From NCBI RefSeq assembly GCF_010119245.1, contig NZ_WNKG01000010.1:62001-126000 (forward strand): a DNA stretch of 64,000 nucleotides, given 5' to 3'. Both the position numbers and the translations under genes were made by a program. The notes under the pieces are model-generated. The model had not been told where the DNA came from. It saw nothing but the letters and a program-made list of their open reading frames with translations, and ran no database searches. This stretch comes from Cyclobacterium salsum. Lineage in GTDB: Bacteria > Bacteroidota > Bacteroidia > Cytophagales > Cyclobacteriaceae. Of this stretch, positions 43,608 through 52,964 are shown piece by piece; position 1 is the stretch's first letter, and each line of letters opens with the position of its first letter.

Positions 43608-44609
43608 ATGAAACGATTTAAAATCCCAATCTTATCCCTACTTATGCTGGCAGGCAGTATTGGAAATGCTGCTGCGGAAACCCGGCTTGCCAACCCATTT
43701 CTAGGCATGTGGGGCCTGGAAATTGAAGGCGGTGGGGTCGGATGGCTGCATGTCAGTGAAGAAAAAGGATACCTCGATGCCGAACTGCTTTGGATAGGAG
43801 GAAGTGTGCTACCCGTAGCCAATGTTTACCTGGCCGATGAAAACACGCTGGTAGTCACAAGAACCACCAACTCCCGAAAAAGTGAGGACCGAACCCACAT
43901 CCTCACCCATACCCTGCGGGTAGAGAAATCCGGAGACTCCCTAAAAGGAACCATGACTGGGCCTGGAAGAAACGGAGAGTACCAATCCGATTTTACCGGC
44001 AAACGCATGCCTTCCATGCCGGAAAAACCAGACCTGTCTAAACTCAGCTATGGAAATCCCATTTCCTTGTTCAACGGCGGGGACCTTAGCGGTTGGGAAC
44101 TGATGAATCCCAATCAATCCAATGGCTTTACCGCGGAAAACGGCGTTTTGGTAAACGATCCCGTACAGCCAGAAAATGGAGAGCATCTATCCTATGGCAA
44201 CATTCGCACCCAACAGGAATTTGAAGACTTTAACCTTAAACTGGAAGTCAACGTGCCAGAGGGAAATAACAGCGGGGTATACCTGCGTGGTATCTATGAA
44301 ATCCAGGTAGTGGATTCTTACGGAAAACCGCTTGATTCACACCATATGGGAGCTTTATACAGCCGCATTACCCCCAGCCAAGCTGCTGAAAAACCCGCTG
44401 GCGAATGGCAGACCATGGATATCACCTTGGTTGATCGCCACGTTACGGTAATATTGAATGGTAAAAAAATCATTGACAATGAGCCCGCCTGGGGACCAAC
44501 CGGTGGGGCTATGAGTGCCGATGTACTGGCCCCCGGGCCAATCTACCTGCAGGGAGATCATGGCAAGGTGAGTTACCGGAACATTGTTTTGACGCCCATT
44601 GAGAAATAA
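43608..44609 (+). CDS. DUF1080 protein (3-keto-disaccharide hydrolase family)
   Basis: A 333-residue exported protein (signal MKRFKIPILSLLMLAGSIGNAAA). Residues about 30-130 form a beta-rich N-terminal module. The DUF1080 concanavalin-like domain spans about 140-330 (SLFNGGDLSGWELMN, EFEDFNLKLEVNVPEGNNSG, VYLRGIYEIQVVDSYG, WQTMDITLVDRHVTVILNGK). Family members cleave 3-keto-glycosides made by Gfo/Idh/MocA oxidoreductases, which fits the deleted oxidoreductase upstream. Activity is inferred from the family. It is the last intact gene of the carbohydrate set. Confidence 0.88.
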   Translation: MKRFKIPILSLLMLAGSIGNAAAETRLANPFLGMWGLEIEGGGVGWLHVSEEKGYLDAELLWIGGSVLPVANVYLADENTLVVTRTTNSRKSEDRTHILTHTLRVEKSGDSLKGTMTGPGRNGEYQSDFTGKRMPSMPEKPDLSKLSYGNPISLFNGGDLSGWELMNPNQSNGFTAENGVLVNDPVQPENGEHLSYGNIRTQQEFEDFNLKLEVNVPEGNNSGVYLRGIYEIQVVDSYGKPLDSHHMGALYSRITPSQAAEKPAGEWQTMDITLVDRHVTVILNGKKIIDNEPAWGPTGGAMSADVLAPGPIYLQGDHGKVSYRNIVLTPIEK

Positions 44610-44630
44610 GCAAGGATTCCAATCCTCCAC

Positions 44631-44672
44631 CCCTTATCCGGTATGCACAAAATAGCCGTGGCCGGATAAGGG
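44631..44672 (+). terminator. 11 bp inverted repeat after the DUF1080 gene
   Basis: CCCTTATCCGG (44631-44641) and CCGGATAAGGG (44662-44672) form a perfect stem with a 20-base loop, 22 bases past the stop. A weak T-run follows, so termination strength is uncertain. Confidence 0.5.
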
Positions 44673-44689
44673 ATTTAGGCTGCCAGCGA

Positions 44690-45228
44690 ATGTCGTATTT
44701 CCGCATGTCTATTCGAAAACTGCTTACGCGTTTACACCTGATCCTTGGACTGGGGACGGGGCTGTTGTTTTTCGTCATTGCGCTTTCCGGTGCGATTTAT
44801 ACCTGGGAACCGGAATTCAGTCGGCTTGCCTACCATCAAGCCGTGGCAGCACAGGACAAACCGGTTGTCTCCATCACTGACCTACGACACAGCCTGGAAA
44901 AAACCTTTCCCGAGGGAGATTTCCGGACGGCCCTCTACCGCGACCCGGAAAGCAGCATCGAAGTACTGTTGTACGCCCCTGGTACCTATTATCTCGCACA
45001 ACTAAACCCTTATTCGGCAGAACTGATTCATTTACAAGATATGAATAAGGGCTGGATTAATTATTTAAAAAAACTCCACCGAAACTTACTTTTGGGAGTA
45101 TTCTGGGGCTTCCGGGAAGGATTATGGTATGTTTAGCCGCTGTAATTGCAGCAACGCTGCCGATCACTGGTTTTATTATTTGGAATGGTAAACACAAAAG
45201 AAGCCATAAAAAGCACCTGGTGAGATAA
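44690..45228 (+). pseudogene. PepSY-associated membrane protein, frameshifted
   Basis: Frame 1 runs from the ATG at 44690 to a TAG at 45134 and encodes the first membrane helix (LHLILGLGTGLLFFVIALSG), a periplasmic segment and LKKLHRNLLLGVF. The adjacent frame then continues with GRIMVCLAAVIAATLPITGF, IIWNG and a basic tail to a TAA at 45226. The second piece is the next helix expected in PepSY_TM proteins, so a single-base shift near 45110-45115 splits it. Even with the frame restored the product (about 178 residues) would be shorter than the usual 370 or so residues. It is either decayed or a short variant. Confidence 0.7.
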
Positions 45229-45528
45229 ATACAACGCCTTTTACCTCCTAAATACCTGGTTCCCGCCCTACTATCTGAAGCAGACCCGTAAAAAAGATCC
45301 GTGCCCAAAGGTGCTGCCTGCCAAAAAAACAAAATACAGGTAACCGAGAATCCGAAAGGGCTTTTCTATATAGTTTGGTTGTTTTTTTTGAGTGATTGTG
45401 GCTATATTAAGTCGATAAATGGCCGACGATTGATCGGAAGATACACCGTCCAAACCCGTAGTCCATTCAGGTGATGAAGGGTGGAAGTTCTTTTGATTCG
45501 AAGTAAAATAACGTGACGTAAGGATACA
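45229..45528. other. Non-coding stretch before the CHAD gene
   Basis: Three hundred bases without a supportable gene. It could contain the lost 3' part of the PepSY gene, but no homologous segment is recognisable. Confidence 0.35.
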
Positions 45529-46443
45529 ATGAGTCTACAAATAGCAGCAAAAACGGATTTTTCGGAGGGGTTAAAATCAAAACTCAAAGAGCAGTGCACG
45601 GAAGCATTTCAGCTAATCGCATCCGAATCGGAAAATGATCCTCATGACATCATTCACGAAATACGCAAAAGATTCAAAAAAACCAGAGGCATTTTACGCC
45701 TTATTCGTGACCATATTCCATTTTATAAGGAAGAAAATGCCTTTTTTAGAGATGAAGGACGAAGACTCTCCGCTATCCGTGACACCACCTCAATCATTGA
45801 GGCGCTGGACAATCTCTATGGCCTCTACGAGGATCAACTCTATAAGCACACCTTTGGTCAATTCAGGGATTACTTAATTGCAACACGTGACCAAATGACT
45901 GCTGATTTATTGAAAGACAGGGGTGTTCTGACCGTCATTAAAACACACCTCTCAGCAAAGTGTGTAAACATCACCCATTGGCCGATTGACATTCAATCTT
46001 TTACTGATCTATCAGCATCAATCGGACGCGTCTACAAAAGGGGTCGGAAGGGGTATGCACAAGCGAAAGAGAAAAAAAGGGCCGAAGATTTTCACGAATG
46101 GCGAAAGCGGGTTAAATACCTACGCTATCAACTCGACTTGTTGCACCGGACCTGGCCGGGTTTTCTAACATTCTGGGAAGATGAATTACATGACCTATCA
46201 GATTACCTGGGGGATGATCGCGATCTTTTTATGCTGGAAACGGAGGTTGAAAAAAATAGAAATCAATTCTCGGGTCCCGAATCCTATCAGTTATTAAAAT
46301 CGCTCATCAACTACCAAAGAGCAAAATTACAGACCCATGCACTCAAATTAGGAAAGCGATTGTATCATCTTAAGCCAAAAATTTTCACGGAGCTGCTTCG
46401 CGCAGCATGGGAGGCTTTTGATTCAGAAGCAGAGCCTGTTTGA
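45529..46443 (+). CDS. CHAD domain protein
   Basis: A 304-residue cytoplasmic helical protein. CHAD hallmarks are the paired basic helices: HDIIHEIRKRFKKTRGILRLIR (about residues 42-63) and DFHEWRKRVKYLRYQLDLL (about 185-203), plus LGDDRDLFML. CHAD domains bind inorganic polyphosphate through conserved His, Arg and Lys residues. The protein lacks a CYTH domain, so it is the stand-alone form. Polyphosphate binding or targeting is the family role; a direct link to the neighbouring potassium channel is not evident. Confidence 0.92.
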   Translation: MSLQIAAKTDFSEGLKSKLKEQCTEAFQLIASESENDPHDIIHEIRKRFKKTRGILRLIRDHIPFYKEENAFFRDEGRRLSAIRDTTSIIEALDNLYGLYEDQLYKHTFGQFRDYLIATRDQMTADLLKDRGVLTVIKTHLSAKCVNITHWPIDIQSFTDLSASIGRVYKRGRKGYAQAKEKKRAEDFHEWRKRVKYLRYQLDLLHRTWPGFLTFWEDELHDLSDYLGDDRDLFMLETEVEKNRNQFSGPESYQLLKSLINYQRAKLQTHALKLGKRLYHLKPKIFTELLRAAWEAFDSEAEPV

Positions 46444-46666
46444 TCAATAAACTGTTGAATTTAAACCATATTCTACTATTTCGCCTGCGTAAAATTTCCG
46501 GGACCGTGCCTTTAAGGTGTACCGAGTATTCAATTTCTGTTTTATAAACCAGTCCCTTTTACGTACATTAAATCATAAAAACAATAAACTGAGGATTTAG
46601 TAAAAAAAAGACTCTAAAACCATTCGGATAAAGACTTTATCCGTCCTTTTACCAATTCGTCTGCCT

Positions 46667-48295
46667 ATGCAAAAAGACCTTAGATCAAGAATTGCGATCG
46701 CATTACTCATAGTGGCTGCAATTATCGTTTTCTATGCGGAAATCTTTTTATGGTCCATGGCTTTTTTTGAAAATCGCGATGTCACCTTTCCGCAGGCCTT
46801 GCAGGTAGTCGTAGAATCGTTGACAACCAGTGGCTATGGAGGGTTTTCGCCTTGGGAAAGTGATTTCTTAAACTACTTCGTGCTCATCATGAACCTGACC
46901 GGAGTGCTACTTGTCTTTATCGCTTTTCCCGTTTTTTTCCTGCCTTTTCTAAAAGGAGCCCTCGAAAAATCCCCGCCGACCAAAGTGACAAAAAGAAATC
47001 ATGTCATTATTTGTACTTACTCAAGTCACGCCGAAGTACTAATTAAAGAGCTTGTTTCCCGAAACCAGGACTACGTCATTGTAGAATCCCGCGAGGAAAA
47101 GGCAATTGCTCTTTTGAGATCTGGCATGGAGGTCATGGTAGGCGATCCCGAGATGGAGTCTACGTTGGAAGCGGCTGGGTTAACAAGTGCAAAAACCGTC
47201 GTTCTCAATTCAACCACCGACAAAAATATAAGCATCGTCTTTTCTATCAGAAATACCCATAAAACGATCAAAATAATTGCGGTGCTGGAAGATGAAGAAA
47301 AGGAAAAATATTATAAAATGGCAGGGGTCGATACGACCATCTCCCCAAGACAACTCATTGGAAAAAGCCTGGCGGTCCAGGTTCCCGCCATTTCCATCAA
47401 AAATAGTGTAGAGATTGATCGTACAGTCGAATTAATCGAGATTGACATTGAGGACGGAAGCGAACTTTGTAACCAATCTATTGGTGAGGCGCATTTACTC
47501 GACAAATACCACCTGAATATTATTGGTGCCTGGCAAAATGGTGAGTTTAGAAGCCCAGTCCCTATTGATCTGATTTTAAAACCAAAAATACGTTTGCTTG
47601 TTGCCGGGGACAAGGAGGAACTCGCCAGGCTCAATAAAAAGGCGGAAGCGACCATCCGGCATTTTACCCGAAAAATGGTACTGATCGTCGGCTATGGCCT
47701 TTCCGGAAAGGCTGCTTTTGAGGTGCTGAAGACGAAGAGTATAGAAGTAAAAGTCATTGACATTCGGGAAAAAGAAGGGGTACACGTGGTCGGTGATATC
47801 CGGAAAACTGAAACACTCCTGGAAGCTGGCGTTAGTGAGGCATCGGCCATGATTATCACCATTCAGGACGATACAATGGCACTATTTGCCACCTTACTGG
47901 CGAGAAATATGAACAGCAAAATGCATATCATCGTACGGGCCAATAATATTGAAAATGTAAAAAAACTGTACCATGCCGGAGCAGATTATGTTCAGTCCCT
48001 CGCCACGGTCAGTGCCCGTATGCTTGCCTCCAACATATTTGAGGACGAAACCTCCTTAGCGGCAGAAAAACGGATTAACCTCGTGCAGTTGCCTGCTGGT
48101 AGTCTTTCAGGAACTACCCTGGCCAAAAGCGATGTGCGAGCTGAAACCGGCTGCACCATACTTGCCGTCATACGAAAAGGTGAAAAAATTTCTACCCTGG
48201 ACCCCAAAACCTTTCGATTTCAAGATCAAGATGAGGTGATTATAGCCGGAACCGATGAAAGTATCCGGCAGTTTGAGGAAACGTACATCTACTAA
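46667..48295 (+). CDS. Two-RCK potassium channel
   Basis: A 542-residue MthK-like channel. Membrane helix 1 spans about residues 10-32. The pore helix and selectivity filter are SLTTSGYGGFSPW (about 51-63), a TxGYG-type filter. Helix 2 spans about 70-95. Two RCK domains follow: about 108-225 (HVIICTYSSHAEVLIKEL) and about 340-460 (MVLIVGYGLSGKAAFEVL), each followed by a C-subdomain. The second RCK retains the Gly-x-Gly-x-x-Gly nucleotide motif, while the first (CTYSSHAE) has lost it, so ligand sites differ. The protein likely gates K+ flow in response to nucleotide or ions. Confidence 0.93.
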   Translation: MQKDLRSRIAIALLIVAAIIVFYAEIFLWSMAFFENRDVTFPQALQVVVESLTTSGYGGFSPWESDFLNYFVLIMNLTGVLLVFIAFPVFFLPFLKGALEKSPPTKVTKRNHVIICTYSSHAEVLIKELVSRNQDYVIVESREEKAIALLRSGMEVMVGDPEMESTLEAAGLTSAKTVVLNSTTDKNISIVFSIRNTHKTIKIIAVLEDEEKEKYYKMAGVDTTISPRQLIGKSLAVQVPAISIKNSVEIDRTVELIEIDIEDGSELCNQSIGEAHLLDKYHLNIIGAWQNGEFRSPVPIDLILKPKIRLLVAGDKEELARLNKKAEATIRHFTRKMVLIVGYGLSGKAAFEVLKTKSIEVKVIDIREKEGVHVVGDIRKTETLLEAGVSEASAMIITIQDDTMALFATLLARNMNSKMHIIVRANNIENVKKLYHAGADYVQSLATVSARMLASNIFEDETSLAAEKRINLVQLPAGSLSGTTLAKSDVRAETGCTILAVIRKGEKISTLDPKTFRFQDQDEVIIAGTDESIRQFEETYIY

Positions 48296-48862
48296 ACTCG
48301 TTAAAATTAAAAATTACTTAGGCATGCTTGAACGCAGGAAAGCCGACCAATCCCTTTTGAGGAAAACAGACCTGCAGATTTGGTACTTGCAATACTATAT
48401 CACCGTGATTATTATCCCCGGAAGCATGTCGAAATACACCCATTTGGACATCGAGCAAAAGGTTTTTCTTAGGAAATAAAAGCAATTGTTGGATTTTCCT
48501 ATAGTATAATTTTTTATGGTCCTAGGAGATTTGTTTTTGAGTGCTCATTGCTATCCCCTTACTTCTATTCCAAATTTCCGGAGACCTTCTGCCGTTGCTT
48601 TTCGTCCTTTGATGGTTGCCTATTTGATAGTTACAGGCATGAAATGGGCATAATTTCCCCCCGCTTTTTGGAGCGGGCATGTATATTTTTTAAATGGGCC
48701 TCAGAATCCGTTCTTCAAAACTTGCTCCGGAAACAATTCTATTGACTTCGGACAATTAAACCATCCATTCGTCCTGCCCCTCTTTCCAATCACTACTAAT
48801 CAATTTATATTTAGTCGATTACATAAACTTTTCCCCTTTCTTACCAATCAAACCCATTTACC
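48296..48862. other. 567 bp with no supportable gene
   Basis: A 51-residue frame opens at 48324 but matches no family. A short CCCGCT/AGCGGG hairpin lies at 48660-48677. A -7-like TATATTTA near 48809 probably serves the following gene. Confidence 0.4.
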
Positions 48863-49381
48863 ATGAAAATTTTCAAAACCGTCATAGCATCTGCCTTCCT
48901 GCTGATATTGACAACCACTCTTTCAATGGCACAGGAAGTAACGCTGGAATTTCAGAATGCAGCAAAAGCGATGGAAGCAGCCCAAACCTATGCGAACGCA
49001 CTTCAAGCAGGTGATGTGGCCACAATGAACGCTCAATTCGCAAAAGGAGCTATGATTTATGGTTTGGGCGGAGGCTTGGACTCACTTACAGTGGCACAGC
49101 ACAACGAATATTACACCAATAGTACCAACCAATTCAGGCACAGCCTTTCGCAGGAGCTTTATCTGCCTGTCAAAGTGAGTAATAACTGGAATGAAGGCGA
49201 ATGGATCCTGTCATGGGGAATAAACACGCTTACAAACAAGGCAAGTGGGGACACAATTGAAGTTCCCTACCACTCTGCCTCCCGTATGGAAAATGGTAAA
49301 ATTACGTTTATGAGATACTGGTATGACATGCTTAATATTCTACAAACGCAGGGGTTTAAGGTGACTCCTCCGGCTAATTGA
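48863..49381 (+). CDS. Exported NTF2/SnoaL-like protein 1
   Basis: A 172-residue protein with a Sec signal (MKIFKTVIASAFLLILTTTLSMAQ). The mature part has the cone-shaped NTF2/SnoaL-like pattern: an N-terminal helix (AAKAMEAAQTYANALQAGDV), MNAQFAKGAMIYGLG, YLPVKVSNNWNEGEWILSWG strands, and a final RMENGKITFMRYWYDML. Family members range from ketosteroid isomerases and polyketide cyclases to non-catalytic folds. The ligand is unknown. It precedes the TonB receptor gene by 150 bases. Confidence 0.8.
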   Translation: MKIFKTVIASAFLLILTTTLSMAQEVTLEFQNAAKAMEAAQTYANALQAGDVATMNAQFAKGAMIYGLGGGLDSLTVAQHNEYYTNSTNQFRHSLSQELYLPVKVSNNWNEGEWILSWGINTLTNKASGDTIEVPYHSASRMENGKITFMRYWYDMLNILQTQGFKVTPPAN

Positions 49382-49531
49382 GTAAATCACCACCTTCATC
49401 ATATCATATTTCCTTTGGTGACCTTGAGATCGCCAAGGGGATTTATTTCTCCGATCAAAAGGCATTTTTTGGCTTGTCTTGAAGAGTTAACGCTGAAAAA
49501 AATAACCCACTAAAAATTTTATTCTAACCCA

Positions 49532-51949
49532 ATGAAGTCCCCCTTAATTGCCATACTGCTTTGTCTATTGGCATCTGGCGTTTTTTCTCAAGGAATGATC
49601 CAGGGAAAGATTCTTGATTCCCAGACAAAAGGGATATCCTATGCCAGTGTATTGCTAAGAAACGAGCCGGATTCCTCCCTGATCAAAGGGGCCATTTCCG
49701 ATGAATCCGGAAACTATGTATTTACGGACATCCCAAAAGGGCAATACTTTGTGGAAGTAACGATCCTGGGATACGCCAAAAGGTATTCCCCTGTGTTCCC
49801 TTTTTTGGGGACTGAAAAAAATGAGTTGGCGGCTATCTTATTGAAGGAAGAAGACCAGGACCTGGATGAAGTGACGGTAACCGCCATCCGGCCTCTTTTT
49901 GAGTTGGAACAGGGGAAAATGGTGGTCAATGTGGCGAACAGCGTTTCTGCTGCGGGTTTGTCCGTCATCGATGTGCTGGACAGGTCTCCCGGGGTAATGG
50001 TGAACAGGCAAAGCAATACCCTTTCCGTTTTAGGGAAAAACGGCGTGGTTATCCTGATGAATGGCCAACGGTTCAGAATGCCCCTGGAGGCAGCGTATCA
50101 GATGCTGGCGGGGCTGAATTCAAGCGATGTGGAAAAGATCGAAATCATTACCGTCCCTCCGGCCAACTATGATGCGGACGGAGATGCCGGATTTATCAAT
50201 ATTGTGATGAAAAAAGACAACGATATAATAGGCACCAACGGTTCTCTGACGGTCGGCCAAGGCTATGGATCGGGCTATAACGGCAATATGAGCCTCAATC
50301 TCAACCATCAGGGTCCAAAATTCAGTTGGTTTGGTCTTTTGTCCACGACTTATGTAGATCAGGTTCAGGAATGGGAACAATTTAGAGGGAACAACAATGG
50401 GTTTGAAGACATCGGTTTCGATTCGTATAGCGAACGAATCGCCAATAGAAAGGCTATCAATTACCAGGCAGGGTTTGACTACAAATTAGCATCCAATACG
50501 ATCCTTAGTGGCTTGGTCAGCGGCTATACTAACCGCTGGAATATGACCGCACCCAATACAACCAAATCCAATTATTCCATTTCCCCGGACACCCTTGTCC
50601 GGATGACAACGGTTGAAGAAAACCAATGGAGTCATATTATGGGCAATATCAATCTGCAGCATACTTTTAAAAATGGTCAGGTCATCAGTACCAATGTAGA
50701 TTACCTGACCTACAAAAATTCCAATCCATCAGGGTATACCCTTTTAAAATACGATGAATCCAATGATCTCAGCTTTTCGGAAGAGTACCGCATAGCCAAG
50801 GAAACACCTATCGAGCTTTGGGTGACAGACCTCAATCATTCGATGAAAATGGGAAACGCCATATCGGTCGAATCAGGCATCAGGGGTGCTTTTTCAATTC
50901 TGACCAATAACGTAGTATTCGAAGAAAAACTTAGATCAAACTGGAAAGTAAATCCCAATTTCAGCAGCAACGGCCTTCTCCATGAGGACATACTGGCCGT
51001 TTTTTCCGCCGCAAAAATTGAATTTAATGAAAAGACCGGCTTGAATGCCGGAGTCAGGTACGAAAACACCAAAACCAATTTGACAACGGTGTCCGGAGAG
51101 GAAATCGTTGACAGGCATTACGGTGATTTCTTTCCAACGGCCTTTTTTTCCAGAAAGATCAATGCTGATAACCTGGTGCAGCTTTCTTACGGACGGAGGA
51201 TCACCCGACCTACCTTCAATGAAATAGCTCCTTTTGTGTTTTTTTCTGATCCGTATACGCTTTTTGCCGGAAATGAAAACATCCTGCCTACTTATACCAA
51301 TACCCTCAAGACAGATTATTCCCACAAAAGCTGGATCTTCTCGATACAGTACAGTGTGGATAAAAACTTAATCCAACGTTTTCAACCTACCCTGGATGAG
51401 GAAACCAATACGGTGTTTCTAAAAACCGAAAATATCGACCAAAGGCAGACGGTTGCCGTGATACTTGCATTTCCTTTAATAGTGACTCCCTGGTGGGAAA
51501 CCCAAAACAACTTAACGGCAAATTATCAACGGGTCCTTTCAGAGCATAACGGCCAGGTGTTTGAAGTTGACCAGAAAGGGATTCAGGCGGTGCTTACCAA
51601 TACGTTTACCCTACCCAAAAAATATACCATTGAATTGATGGGAAATTACATGTCTCCCGGCATTTTCGGCTATTACAAAATGCTCTCGCGCGGCTTTGTG
51701 AATATCGGCATCCAGAAAAACTTTGAAAAAGCCGGGGTATTGAGGGTATCCTGCAACGACATATTCGAAACCAGTCAACTTAGAGCGAGATCAATGGAAG
51801 GTGCTGATTTGGAACTCAACGTGAGGTTTAAGTTTGAAAAAAGGGTGTTTATGGCCACCTACACCTACAAGTTTGGTAACAGTAAGATCAAAGGTACCAG
51901 AGACAGAAAAGTAGGCTCCCAGGAAGAACAGAAAAGGGTGACCAATTGA
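49532..51949 (+). CDS. TonB-dependent receptor-type outer membrane protein
   Basis: An 805-residue outer-membrane protein (signal MKSPLIAILLCLLASGVFSQ). Residues about 21-105 are a CarboxypepD_reg-like domain (GKILDSQTKGISYASVLLRN, ESGNYVFTDIPKGQYFVEV). A plug follows (about 115-230, VIDVLDRSPGVMVNRQ, KIEIITVPPANYDADGDAGF), then a barrel of the OMP_b-brl_3 family to the end. This class lacks a clear SusD partner, and none is encoded nearby. It may import peptides, siderophores or other small ligands; the substrate is unknown. Confidence 0.92.
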   Translation: MKSPLIAILLCLLASGVFSQGMIQGKILDSQTKGISYASVLLRNEPDSSLIKGAISDESGNYVFTDIPKGQYFVEVTILGYAKRYSPVFPFLGTEKNELAAILLKEEDQDLDEVTVTAIRPLFELEQGKMVVNVANSVSAAGLSVIDVLDRSPGVMVNRQSNTLSVLGKNGVVILMNGQRFRMPLEAAYQMLAGLNSSDVEKIEIITVPPANYDADGDAGFINIVMKKDNDIIGTNGSLTVGQGYGSGYNGNMSLNLNHQGPKFSWFGLLSTTYVDQVQEWEQFRGNNNGFEDIGFDSYSERIANRKAINYQAGFDYKLASNTILSGLVSGYTNRWNMTAPNTTKSNYSISPDTLVRMTTVEENQWSHIMGNINLQHTFKNGQVISTNVDYLTYKNSNPSGYTLLKYDESNDLSFSEEYRIAKETPIELWVTDLNHSMKMGNAISVESGIRGAFSILTNNVVFEEKLRSNWKVNPNFSSNGLLHEDILAVFSAAKIEFNEKTGLNAGVRYENTKTNLTTVSGEEIVDRHYGDFFPTAFFSRKINADNLVQLSYGRRITRPTFNEIAPFVFFSDPYTLFAGNENILPTYTNTLKTDYSHKSWIFSIQYSVDKNLIQRFQPTLDEETNTVFLKTENIDQRQTVAVILAFPLIVTPWWETQNNLTANYQRVLSEHNGQVFEVDQKGIQAVLTNTFTLPKKYTIELMGNYMSPGIFGYYKMLSRGFVNIGIQKNFEKAGVLRVSCNDIFETSQLRARSMEGADLELNVRFKFEKRVFMATYTYKFGNSKIKGTRDRKVGSQEEQKRVTN

Positions 51950-52237
51950 TCAAAAGAAAATAAATTGATGCATTCGGACAAAAAAGGGGTGGCCTCGTCC
52001 TTGATGGGTTTTATTTCAAAATTTGAAAGATTAAATTCTAACTGATTAATACTGAAGGTCAGATCATTGAGTCCGTCATTGATTTTTCCAAAATAAAAAA
52101 ATATACGATTCAAATATACGATTCCTATGAAATCAGAAAAACCAGAATACTTCTGATTGAGACCCATAGCCTACGGATATTTCCATGCCGGAATTCTTAA
52201 TTGAAATCGAATTGGAAGTACATAAACCATACTAACC
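51950..52237. other. Non-coding stretch after the TonB receptor gene
   Basis: No supportable gene; a minus-strand frame over 51865-52167 overlaps the receptor and is judged a shadow. The next feature is the inverted repeat at 52238-52270. Confidence 0.4.
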
Positions 52238-52270
52238 AACTTTTCCAAAGTTTGGAACTTTGGAAAAGTT
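52238..52270. promoter_or_regulatory. Perfect 13 bp inverted repeat with nested palindrome
   Basis: AACTTTTCCAAAG (52238-52250) and CTTTGGAAAAGTT (52258-52270) surround a 7-base spacer. The inner TTCCAAA-G-TTTGGAA is itself a palindrome, so two dyads are interleaved. It lies 38 bases before the ATG at 52309. It is likely an operator or an RNA switch-like hairpin pair. Confidence 0.6.
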
Positions 52271-52308
52271 ATAAAGTAGCTTAACAAATTAAAACAGAAA
52301 GAATATTT

Positions 52309-52737
52309 ATGAAAGCACATGAAGATGATTTAAAAATTGCCACCCAAAACAAGTCCATTATAGAAGGACTTTACAAAGCATTTGCTACAGGCGATATCCC
52401 GACAGTTCTGGGAATGATGGATTCAAATATAGTCTGGAATGAGGCCGAAGGCAATGCCTATGCAGATGGCAATCCATACAAAGGACCGGAAGCGGTACTG
52501 AATGGTGTTTTTGCCCGCATCGGTGCAGAACATGAATATTTTAACTTGAAGGATATCGAGCTCCACGAGATGTATAACGACAAAGTATTGGCCAATCTAC
52601 GCTATGATGCCAAACGCAATAATGGCAATAGTTATGATGCCCAAGTGGCGCATTTCTGGACACTTAAGGATGGGAAAGTGATCGCTTTTCAACAATATGT
52701 GGATACAAAAAAATTACATGATGCTATGAATGAGTAA
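52309..52737 (+). CDS. SnoaL-like cytoplasmic protein 2
   Basis: A 142-residue protein of the SnoaL/ketosteroid isomerase-like NTF2 fold: IIEGLYKAFATGDIPTVLGM at the N-terminus, then DSNIVWNEAEGN, YKGPEAVLNGVF, and VAHFWTLKDGKVIAFQQYVD near the C-terminus. No signal peptide. The leader shares AAAGAATATTTATG with the sulfotransferase-fold gene (56829-56842). It lies downstream of the inverted repeat, so it may be specifically regulated. A ligand-binding or isomerase function cannot be distinguished. Confidence 0.85.
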   Translation: MKAHEDDLKIATQNKSIIEGLYKAFATGDIPTVLGMMDSNIVWNEAEGNAYADGNPYKGPEAVLNGVFARIGAEHEYFNLKDIELHEMYNDKVLANLRYDAKRNNGNSYDAQVAHFWTLKDGKVIAFQQYVDTKKLHDAMNE

Positions 52738-52964
52738 AACCAATCCGGTCTCGGACTATACCCGGATGCTCGATTATCAGGATCCTGGAAAAAAATCTCC
52801 AATGGTCTATTTCAACCAGTTCGCAATCAACGACCTTGGAATCAAGTTCTAAACCGTCTAAGCACCTTTGGGAAGCCTACTGAATCATAAAAAAAACTAT
52901 GGCCAAAACCATAATCCTTGTCCTCGATAAACCTAAAGGTTTAAAGATATAACTTAAATAAATC

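Noticed and set aside
48255-48479. 74-residue frame overlapping the end of the channel gene, or a 51-residue version from 48324
   Set aside because: No family match, no leader signal; probably chance.
51865-52167. 100-residue minus-strand frame after the TonB receptor
   Set aside because: Runs antisense into the receptor gene and resembles no family.
52899-52952. 17-codon frame MAKTIILVLDKPKGLKI resembling an SDR N-terminus
   Set aside because: Too short to support; likeness to an SDR start may be chance or a tiny remnant.
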